IMG/VR virus record: IMGVR_UViG_3300030110_004014
Location: 1 to 49,063 of that record
Source: a virus
Direction: 5' to 3' (one strand)
Length of the DNA stretch: 49,063 bases
In this document: positions 43,340-49,063 of the stretch, in pieces
How the letters are laid out: each line of letters opens with the position of its first letter
How positions within the stretch are numbered: the stretch's first letter is position 1
Position numbers and translations under genes: made by a program
Notes under the pieces: model-generated
The model's database searches: none
Told to the model about the DNA's origin: nothing
What the model saw: the letters and a program-made list of their open reading frames with translations, nothing else

Positions 43340-44308
43340 CTATGTACTAATCACATTTGAGCTTGCAAGAAATTTATCACCATGAGTTGATAAATAAGTT
43401 TGTTTAAACTTTCTTTTTAATGTATATCTTATGGGATGTAGCTTAGATTTTGCTGTTATTACCTGCTGAGCCGTAGCTTGCATATTGCCGGCGGCGACCG
43501 TTTGGCCAATAAACGGTATAGTTGAAACGACTGTCGAGGTTTGAGTATTAAACTGAGTTTGCAGGAGCATATAATTATCAATAGCTCCGCATAAAGAGTC
43601 TAGAGTTTGTACTAGATCATAAAACGCACTTACAATATTTTCGCCGCGGCCGACACCTTGCAGTGGGTTTGGTTGACCTTGTTGTGTAGGTTTTAATGTC
43701 TCTGGATCGATATTACCGGCATTTAACTCAATTTTAGGAACGGGTAGTAGTTCCATTCCTTTGGAATTTGTTTCCGTTGATTCTCCGTCAGGAGTTCGGG
43801 CGCCCGTTACAATTTTAATACCTTCTCGGCCAATAATACGCACACCATCGGCTTTAATTCCAATACCGGAACGGCCTTTGCTTGAACCTATCATTCCCGA
43901 AGCTATACCAAAGTTATCGTCAATATCAGTGGTTTCACTAATAACAATACGGGCTGCATCAGCTTTGAAGGAAGGGTTCACAAAGGTTCCGTGGGCTGGT
44001 TTTACTGCCGCCATACGACCGACCACTAAATCTACAGATGCTGCATGTTGGGCGCCCTTTGCCATATAGCCAGTTCCCATAATCATGTTTGGCCGGTCGC
44101 GACCTAAAATAATTTGAGCATTATTAAGTTCACCTATAATCTCTTCACACGGCGCTTTAATGTAATTAAGAACCGGCTCAAATGGGCGACCACCTAAAAT
44201 ACCTATTCTTCGACTAAGAAGCAAATTTGCCATAGTGCCAGTAGTGACAACATAAGCTTGGCGCTGTTCGTCAGTTAAGCTGTCTAAGTCGAAGATTTTA
44301 ATAGGCAT
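43340..44308 (-). CDS. Beta-rich baseplate hub or spike-like structural protein
   Basis: The protein has 322 residues and starts MPIKIFDLDSLTDEQRQAYV. The middle is glycine-rich and beta-patterned: GYMAKGAQHAASVDLVVGRM, KADAARIVISETTDID, SGIGIKADGVRIIGREGIKI. Short alternating strands with repeated glycines suggest a stacked beta fold as in spike shafts, but this is an inference. The C-terminal third is more helical and ends with a basic segment (RYTLKRKFKQTYLSTHGD). It follows the putative wall hydrolase and precedes the giant baseplate protein, the usual place of hub and spike genes. Sequences of this look occur in uncharacterised phage structural proteins. Confidence 0.62.
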   Translation of the reverse strand: MPIKIFDLDSLTDEQRQAYVVTTGTMANLLLSRRIGILGGRPFEPVLNYIKAPCEEIIGELNNAQIILGRDRPNMIMGTGYMAKGAQHAASVDLVVGRMAAVKPAHGTFVNPSFKADAARIVISETTDIDDNFGIASGMIGSSKGRSGIGIKADGVRIIGREGIKIVTGARTPDGESTETNSKGMELLPVPKIELNAGNIDPETLKPTQQGQPNPLQGVGRGENIVSAFYDLVQTLDSLCGAIDNYMLLQTQFNTQTSTVVSTIPFIGQTVAAGNMQATAQQVITAKSKLHPIRYTLKRKFKQTYLSTHGDKFLASSNVIST

Positions 44309-44353
44309 GTTGTTTCTCTTTGTAAAGTCTTTATCTATATTGTTTTACTCAAA

Positions 44354-45742
44354 TTACGTGGTGAGCGCTACCTCTTTAGCGTTATATTTCATAGCCACAT
44401 AATAAGCATTTTTATTGCGACGGCTGTTGCGAACTGGTCTATTATCTTGTTCATTGTTACTATAATTTCCGTTACCATCTAAAGTAACTTCCCTATCATT
44501 GATGGCCGTATTACTGATGTTTCCTCCAGTTAAATAGGCTTTGTTCCCATCAATTTTCCAAACGATATCACCATGAGAGTTTGGGAGTTCTCGAATTCTG
44601 TTTGGATCTTTATAAACTGTAATCAAAATATCGCCAACCTCTGCTTTAACTTTTCCGCTACCAGATTCTCTGGCATCAAGTCGGTAAACTTTCCATTTAG
44701 GATTTAATGCCATACTACCAACCATATAATAATGATGCGCAGACTGCCCATTGAACATTCCTTGAGCTTTTTTTATTTTATCGTTTGTTTGATCATACCA
44801 ATTAAAATTATCTGCTACCGCGCCGCCATTGGCTGCGTTAACGGCAGCGACATGCATGATGTAAGTAATGTAAACGGCTGACCAATGAGCAACACCACCG
44901 GAAGACCAAAAAACATTAACTTTTGATTCCTTATTAATTTGGTCGAAAGACTTATCTTTACGAGTACCGCTAGAAATAAACGTTTGAATCCAATATGCTA
45001 AAAACTTTTTGTATTCAGGGCTATCTGAATTTGCCTCAGAACGACTAGTGCCGGCAGCAAATTCTTTTTTGCCATTCCAAAATTCTATCTCGGCAGTGGT
45101 CATCGCGACGATATAATTTTTCCACAGTTGTGACATTTGGGAGACTATTTGTTTATTTATTGGAGGATAGGTTCCTTTTGATTTTACTTCTTCAATGTCT
45201 TTCTTTTCTTTTGAATTGGCGGACATGGCCACCTCTTCCCAATCTAAATCTTGTAATGATTTACAATTGTTAACATTGACTAAGATATCCAAAGCATCAT
45301 TTTTGTGAAGAAGACCATTGAAATAACCTCCAGCTAACGAAAAAGTCTTACCGTTATGATTGGGCGCTAAAGTAACTTGCACAACATCCCCAATATTAAC
45401 GTCTGTGGCTATCTTTTGTGTTGATTCAAACAATGGAAGAGTGGCAATATACTCCATAATTGCTGGATCATTGGCAAAATCGGGAGTACATAATTTTGGC
45501 CATAGTTTTTTAATATCTACTTCTTTATTATCTATCTGAAGCGGTAATCCATAAAACTCTATTCGGCGCTCGGTCATGTCTTCTGATTCTAGAACAGTCG
45601 CCGGCGCAGCCATCACTTGCACTGTGGCAGTCGTAGCATTGGCTAAATCATTTCGATTTAGCTCGGTGGTAATAGCAGACTGAGCAATAATGCTTCCGGC
45701 GTTTTTGGGATCAGAATAGTAATCTGGATCAATCGCGCTCAT
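44354..45742 (-). CDS. Putative tail-associated cell-wall hydrolase (DUF2272-like)
   Basis: The protein has 462 residues. The N-terminal part includes a beta segment (NIGDVVQVTLAPNHNGKTFS). From about residue 275 it follows the DUF2272 pattern, a CHAP/NlpC-P60-like family: HWSAVYITYIMHVAA at 286-300, HHYY at 336-339, GDILI at 370, SHGDIVWKIDGN at 389 and LTGGNISNTAI at 404. The residue in the place of the nucleophilic cysteine is S288, as in other members of this family. The expected role is cutting peptidoglycan during DNA entry or as part of the hub. It lies directly upstream of the hub/spike-like gene, arguing for a tail lysin rather than a free endolysin. An endolysin is still possible, since none is seen near the holin. 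Confidence 0.62.
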   Translation of the reverse strand: MSAIDPDYYSDPKNAGSIIAQSAITTELNRNDLANATTATVQVMAAPATVLESEDMTERRIEFYGLPLQIDNKEVDIKKLWPKLCTPDFANDPAIMEYIATLPLFESTQKIATDVNIGDVVQVTLAPNHNGKTFSLAGGYFNGLLHKNDALDILVNVNNCKSLQDLDWEEVAMSANSKEKKDIEEVKSKGTYPPINKQIVSQMSQLWKNYIVAMTTAEIEFWNGKKEFAAGTSRSEANSDSPEYKKFLAYWIQTFISSGTRKDKSFDQINKESKVNVFWSSGGVAHWSAVYITYIMHVAAVNAANGGAVADNFNWYDQTNDKIKKAQGMFNGQSAHHYYMVGSMALNPKWKVYRLDARESGSGKVKAEVGDILITVYKDPNRIRELPNSHGDIVWKIDGNKAYLTGGNISNTAINDREVTLDGNGNYSNNEQDNRPVRNSRRNKNAYYVAMKYNAKEVALTT

Positions 45743-46032
45743 TAGCTTTCTCCCTGTATCATATCAAAAAGACTATTTTTATCATCATCGCTTAGCTCTA
45801 ATGTTTCAGATTGTCCTTTTTGACGCAAAGTAATAATCTTGACCAGTTGTTCATTAGAACGTTGTAAGGTTTCGACGTGCTTTGCAGCTACAGGGGAAAG
45901 GTATTTGTTTTGTGTAGAGTCTTTAGCTATCTCGTTAGCTACTTCATTTAAAAACTCTCTAGCTAATTTTCTATCGTTGCGCACGTTTTCAAGTGCTTCA
46001 TCGTAAAGAGATTCTAAATCTTTCACACTCAT
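45742..46032 (-). CDS. Small helical protein, possibly terminase small subunit-like
   Basis: The product has 96 residues and starts MSVKDLESLYDEALENVRND. I chose the ATG at 46032, in an ATGA overlap with the sigma-factor stop and with AGGAGA 3 bases upstream. A frame from 46050 lacks a ribosome-binding site. The protein is nearly all helix (AREFLNEVANEIAKD, HVETLQRSNEQLVKIITLRQ). Proteins of this type sit next to packaging or structural genes in several phages and are sometimes called small terminase subunits. No DNA-binding motif is visible here, so I treat that as a weak suggestion. Confidence 0.6.
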   Translation of the reverse strand: MSVKDLESLYDEALENVRNDRKLAREFLNEVANEIAKDSTQNKYLSPVAAKHVETLQRSNEQLVKIITLRQKGQSETLELSDDDKNSLFDMIQGES

Positions 46033-46742
46033 AAGTCTCCTGACTCCCATCCTTCCTTAAAAACGCCATATTTCTTACGAAATTTCTTAAGCGAGTTGAC
46101 AATCTGCTTGGTATTTAAGCCTGATATTTCTCTAAGGTATAAATAAATAGCCTTTTTGTTAAAAATTTCTATATCTTCGCGAGACTCAAATAATACAATA
46201 ATTGCTTGATAAACTTTGAGATCATTTTCTTTCATCTGGGTGGTGTCCCAAGAAGATAATTCTGAGTAGAACGAATTCCAAAATTCTTCTTCTAATCTCT
46301 CTGTTACATAAGACTGGGTAGTAGATAAAAATTCTTCTTCATAAGCTTTGGAAATATTATCATAATCTACTTCACGTTTATTTTGTTTTTGTTGTTTTTT
46401 GACCTTATGGATAAACCAGTTTTTAGTAATCACAGAAAAATACGAAAAAGCTTTAGAGCCTTTACTCGGATCATATTTATCTAAAATGGTCATTAACCAA
46501 ATTTTACATTCATCACGTAATGAATCGCAATTTGGAAGGTTGGTAAACTTATAAGTAAATACAATCTTGTCAACCATCTCATTGAAGGCTGGGCGTATAT
46601 ATTGAATGTATAAGTCTGTTCTTTCTCGCTGGCATGAAGATTTTGCGTATCTTATGATAGCATCTTCGTGCTCCTGCGTAAAATAATGATTCTTACGCCG
46701 ACGCGATGTCCGGCGTCTCTTCTTCGGTTTCTCGGTTGTCAT
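46029..46742 (-). CDS. Phage sigma factor, T4 gp55-like
   Basis: The protein has 237 residues. A highly basic N-terminus (KPKKRRRTSRRRKN) precedes a sigma region-2-like helix set, about residues 45-120, with DEC, then YDPSKGSKAFSYFSVITKNW and FIHKVKKQQKQNK. This matches the core of gp55 and sigma70 region 2, which binds RNA polymerase and the -10 element. The C-terminal part (YLYLREISGLNTKQIVNSLK) looks like a helix-turn-helix, a region-4-like element absent from gp55 itself. It should redirect host RNA polymerase to phage late promoters. The 5' end overlaps the preceding gene by 50 bases, and the 3' end overlaps the next by ATGA. Confidence 0.78.
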   Translation of the reverse strand: MTTEKPKKRRRTSRRRKNHYFTQEHEDAIIRYAKSSCQRERTDLYIQYIRPAFNEMVDKIVFTYKFTNLPNCDSLRDECKIWLMTILDKYDPSKGSKAFSYFSVITKNWFIHKVKKQQKQNKREVDYDNISKAYEEEFLSTTQSYVTERLEEEFWNSFYSELSSWDTTQMKENDLKVYQAIIVLFESREDIEIFNKKAIYLYLREISGLNTKQIVNSLKKFRKKYGVFKEGWESGDL

Positions 46743-47049
46743 CTTCTATATCTTCTTCTTGTTCTTCAGCAGTCAACGTATATATCCATTCAAATGTTTC
46801 TAGTTGCTCATTTAATGAGACGGCATGATTTAACAATGCCTGTAGCGTTTGATCGCCATAGAACGTTTCCATTTCGTATACGGATTGCAAATGTTTAGCA
46901 AAACCATCAGTCATGTCTTGCAGATCCCCCAGTTCTTCAGAAAGAAACAAGAGTCTAGACAAAACTCCGCGGGTGTATGTAAAAAGAACCACGTTTATTA
47001 AAATAGATAACGTGGATACAGCAAGCAGTATTATTTCAAGTCGGCTCAT
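46693..47049 (-). CDS. Small membrane coiled-coil protein with acidic tail
   Basis: The product has 118 residues and starts MSRLEIILLAVSTLSILINV. The ATG at 47049 has AGGGAAG about 5 bases upstream. A longer frame from 47088 adds a basic leader with no ribosome-binding site. A single N-terminal membrane segment (residues 5-26) leads into a helical, coiled-coil-like domain (FLSEELGDLQDMTDGFAKHL). The C-terminus is very acidic (EEQEEDIEDDNRETEEETPD). The start overlaps the end of the zinc-ribbon gene by 14 bases, and the last 50 bases overlap the sigma-factor start. It could be a membrane-tethered regulator. Function unknown. Confidence 0.65.
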   Translation of the reverse strand: MSRLEIILLAVSTLSILINVVLFTYTRGVLSRLLFLSEELGDLQDMTDGFAKHLQSVYEMETFYGDQTLQALLNHAVSLNEQLETFEWIYTLTAEEQEEDIEDDNRETEEETPDIASA

Positions 47050-47293
47050 AATCTTCCCTTTGTTTTTTTTCTGTCTCAAGGAGTTCACGATTTAATTCGA
47101 TATACTCTTTAGTAAGTTCTCCAGTTTTCCGAGACTTATCTTGAGACTTGTTTTTATATTGTGGGGTTGTCAATAATCTTTCCATGGTATCGCGAGCACG
47201 GCATGCCAAGCATTCATTCACTTCTTCATTATAAAGATGAAAAATAGTGGCTTCAGCTTGACACGCAGTGCATCTATAGCGATATCGTGGCAT
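47036..47293 (-). CDS. FmdB-like zinc-ribbon protein
   Basis: The protein has 85 residues. It starts MPRYRYRCTACQAEATIFHL with C8-x2-C11 and C28-x2-C31, the two knuckles of a zinc ribbon as in FmdB-type regulators. A basic helical tail follows (ELTKEYIELNRELLETEKKQ). It is two genes ahead of the sigma factor and may act as a small transcription or translation cofactor, a role that zinc-ribbon proteins often have. That role is inferred. The gene ends inside the next gene. Confidence 0.75.
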   Translation of the reverse strand: MPRYRYRCTACQAEATIFHLYNEEVNECLACRARDTMERLLTTPQYKNKSQDKSRKTGELTKEYIELNRELLETEKKQREDYEPT

Positions 47294-47294
47294 T

Positions 47295-47525
47295 TTATTC
47301 CTTTACCATATTGGTAAGGTCTTCTTCGTTAATTGGCTCTTGGTTAGACACTCGAACAGTTGGCGGGTTTTTAACCATCAGTCCATCATCTGTATTAACC
47401 AAATCAAATCCTTTTAGAATTGGAACAATATCCAATTCATTTAAAAGAGATTCCTGTAAAGCCATCATAACCGCGCCTAGAGCTTGGTTAGAAAGCTTGT
47501 ATGTATCATCAGTGTTGTTATTCAT
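47295..47525 (-). CDS. Small conserved-looking hypothetical phage protein
   Basis: The product has 76 residues and starts MNNNTDDTYKLSNQALGAVM. The ATG at 47525 has GGAGG 5 bases upstream and overlaps the stop of the epimerase gene. The core (ALGAVMMALQESLLNELDIV, then PILKGFDLVNTDDGLMVKNP) resembles a small family found in phages with large genomes. A helical N-terminus is followed by a short beta part (LMVKNPPTVRVSN). Function unknown. It is followed after 1 base by the zinc-ribbon gene. Confidence 0.7.
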   Translation of the reverse strand: MNNNTDDTYKLSNQALGAVMMALQESLLNELDIVPILKGFDLVNTDDGLMVKNPPTVRVSNQEPINEEDLTNMVKE

Positions 47526-48372
47526 ATTTACCTCCAAAACACTTTTGTAGACCTGTAGCTAATGAAGTTTGTGCTTCCCAGCCCAGGATTTTAAGATTTT
47601 GTGTATTTGCGCGCGAGGTGGAGATATCTCCGGTGCGAGCGGGAGCACTTTCCCATTGAGGAGAGTGATATCTTTCAACCTCTCTCTTAATATCAGACAA
47701 TGAAGTCTCTATTCCAGTTCCAACATCAAAACTCATGCCATTAAAACGACCTTCATATTGCATGCAAAAAATATTTGCATCTACAATATCGTCTAAATGC
47801 ACAAAGTCTCTTGTTTGTTTGCCATCACCATCAAGACGCAAAGGCTTCTTATCTTTCAACATTTGCATCCATGCAGCAATTACTGTAGAATATGCACCGC
47901 CAAATGGTTGATCTTCTGAATAAACGTTGAAATACCGCAATGAAACAGTATCTAATCCATAAAGCTTCGCATACAAGCTACATTCCATCTCAGTCATCAA
48001 CTTATGTAAGCCATATGGGCTAGAAGCGCCGTAAACGGCCGCAGAGCTTGCGAAGATCACACGCTTAGCATTGACCCTCCTAGCAAAGTCAAGGACGGCT
48101 GACGAGCCGTGTACGTTGTGTGAGAGAGATTCTGAAGGATTCTCTACACTCCAAGCCACACTGGGCTTAGCTGCAAGATGAAAAACATAATCAGGCTCAA
48201 ATTTTAGCCATGGCTTATTATTAAAGAACAAATGTTTACGGATATCTATGCCCTCTTGTGGGCCGGTGGCTCGGATGTCTATTCCAGCAACTTTATGGCC
48301 GGCCAGTTCAAGCTTATTAATAAGACGTGATCCGATGTATCCTTTATGTCCTGTAACCAAACATTTAGCCAT
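47518..48372 (-). CDS. NAD-dependent sugar epimerase/dehydratase (short-chain dehydrogenase family)
   Basis: The product has 284 residues. I chose the ATG at 48372 (MAKCLVTGHKGYIGSRL), which has GAAAGGA upstream and overlaps the previous stop by 8 bases. A frame from 48435 adds 21 residues before the nucleotide-binding motif. The Rossmann motif is G8-x2-G11-x2-G14. The catalytic triad region is S109/S110 and Y120-x3-K124 (SSAAVYG, SPYGLHK). Further family marks are RYFNVYSEDQPFGG, DGKQTRDFVHLDDIVDAN and FDVGTG. The overall look is of UDP-hexose 4-epimerases, but substrate cannot be fixed. It pairs with the SIS-HAD gene upstream, so a nucleotide-sugar or heptose pathway is likely. Confidence 0.87.
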   Translation of the reverse strand: MAKCLVTGHKGYIGSRLINKLELAGHKVAGIDIRATGPQEGIDIRKHLFFNNKPWLKFEPDYVFHLAAKPSVAWSVENPSESLSHNVHGSSAVLDFARRVNAKRVIFASSAAVYGASSPYGLHKLMTEMECSLYAKLYGLDTVSLRYFNVYSEDQPFGGAYSTVIAAWMQMLKDKKPLRLDGDGKQTRDFVHLDDIVDANIFCMQYEGRFNGMSFDVGTGIETSLSDIKREVERYHSPQWESAPARTGDISTSRANTQNLKILGWEAQTSLATGLQKCFGGKYE

Positions 48373-49063
48373 CGAGTTTTTGAATCCTTTCAAAAGCTGA
48401 ATTCCAATCAGTAAACTGAATCGCCTTATCATCAATATAATAACGAGCGCGGGGCTTCTCGGCTGTAACTTTACTTACAAACTTAGCCATGTCATGTTTC
48501 TTAAGCCATTCCCAAATAAGTTCTGTCCCTGTCTTGCCGTTAATTAAGCCACGGTCGGGCTTTGCTTTACAAGTATAAATGATTACCGTGTGATCGGCTG
48601 CAAGCCGTTCTAGAGCCTCGTAGGCGCCTTCAACGGGATCGTCGTAGATAGTACCGTCGTAGTATCCCTTTGAGTTCTTATGGATAACACCATCAAAGTC
48701 AACACCAACGTTAATCTGTTCGTCTGGGTAGCTATGTTTTCGAATCTTGCCGCCCTTCCAGTTCAACTTTTTTAGAGCTTCGGGACTGTTTTCTCCGATT
48801 GGAGGACACACATTGCCGGAGCCATGCGTGAGTTGGTATGTTAACAGAAGTGTAAGAACTTCGGCTGTATGATAGAAGTGCGCTCCGAGAATCACCTTTG
48901 TTAGATTATCAATCTCCATAGGGATATCCAGAGAGGTTATCATAGCAATCTGCATTCCATTTGCAGAAGCCCATTGTAGGGCTTTGAGAATATCAATCGA
49001 ATTTCCAGATGAGGAAATACCCAAGACCAGAGATTTTCGCATCTGTGACTTTGTTCTTGTTGA
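48365..49063 (-). CDS. SIS-HAD fusion protein, partial at right edge (phosphosugar isomerase plus phosphatase)
   Basis: The frame is open to the window edge and the first ATG at 49042 is not a credible start, since the visible protein begins inside a SIS domain, just before LVLGISSSGNSIDILKALQW. The visible SIS half ends at YHTAEVLTLLLTYQL. After a linker rich in K and G comes a HAD-like hydrolase: GVDFDGVIHKNSKG (nucleophile and acid aspartates), VIIYTCKAKP (motif II threonine), a conserved lysine and YYIDDKAIQFTDW (motif IV). SIS domains of this type isomerise phosphosugars (GmhA converts sedoheptulose 7-phosphate), and HAD enzymes remove phosphates (GmhB). A fused isomerase-phosphatase would carry out two steps. 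The order is SIS then HAD. The overlap with the epimerase gene is 8 bases. Confidence 0.82.
   Translation of the reverse strand, partial: STRTKSQMRKSLVLGISSSGNSIDILKALQWASANGMQIAMITSLDIPMEIDNLTKVILGAHFYHTAEVLTLLLTYQLTHGSGNVCPPIGENSPEALKKLNWKGGKIRKHSYPDEQINVGVDFDGVIHKNSKGYYDGTIYDDPVEGAYEALERLAADHTVIIYTCKAKPDRGLINGKTGTELIWEWLKKHDMAKFVSKVTAEKPRARYYIDDKAIQFTDWNSAFERIQKLDG

Noticed and set aside
1-49063. Prophage, plasmid or CRISPR features
   Set aside because: No integrase, attachment repeats, partition genes, cas genes or regularly spaced repeats were found. Gaps between genes are too short to hold tRNAs, except 8986-9160, which has no cloverleaf.

Overview
This window is a fragment of a lytic tailed-phage genome, most probably a myovirus with a contractile tail. 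Almost every base is coding. All 39 genes I can support lie on the minus strand, so they are read from right to left. Most are separated by a few bases or overlap at ATGA or similar junctions. The phage assignment rests on a GPW/gp25-type baseplate protein, a T4 gp6/J-like baseplate wedge protein, a run of very large tail proteins, a gp55-like sigma factor, a gp47-gp46 (SbcD-SbcC) homologue, a zinc-ribbon/TOPRIM primase, a RuvC-like resolvase and a holin/spanin-like pair. Leader peptides and small-protein families resemble those of uncultured aquatic phages, but the host cannot be read from the sequence. Capsid, portal, large terminase and DNA polymerase genes are not in the window. I see no integrase, tRNA, IS element or CRISPR array.

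Layout in the direction of transcription. (1) 49063-47295: nucleotide-sugar genes (a truncated SIS-HAD fusion, then an NAD-dependent sugar epimerase) and a small protein. (2) 47293-45742: a zinc-ribbon protein, a membrane/coiled-coil protein, a sigma factor and a small coiled-coil protein. (3) 45742-33073: tail hub and baseplate, with a DUF2272-like wall hydrolase, a spike-like protein, a 2169-residue protein, gp25, gp6 and a beta-sandwich protein. (4) 33070-10038: a 3525-residue LamG-containing protein and a set of related tail-appendage proteins. (5) 10025-9161: the RuvC-like resolvase and a membrane protein, followed by an intrinsic terminator at 9041-9067. (6) A sigma70-type promoter (9011-9039) starts a block from 8985 to 5527 that encodes the primase and several small proteins. 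Four of these carry short N-terminal leaders ending in [FIV]-[LI]-x-E or I-I-x-E. (7) A second strong sigma70-type promoter (5489-5517), with a perfect 14-bp palindrome overlapping its spacer, drives the SbcD-SbcC fusion, an FtsZ/tubulin-like GTPase, a membrane-anchored coiled-coil protein, two small proteins, a holin-like protein and a spanin-like protein cut by the left edge.

The most interesting points are these. The shared leaders look like T4-type capsid-targeting propeptides, so their owners may be packaged in the head and injected. The SbcCD fusion, the FtsZ-like GTPase and the membrane coiled-coil protein are tightly coupled and could act as one spatial or repair unit. The SbcD-SbcC fusion carries an unusual C-x6-C candidate zinc hook.
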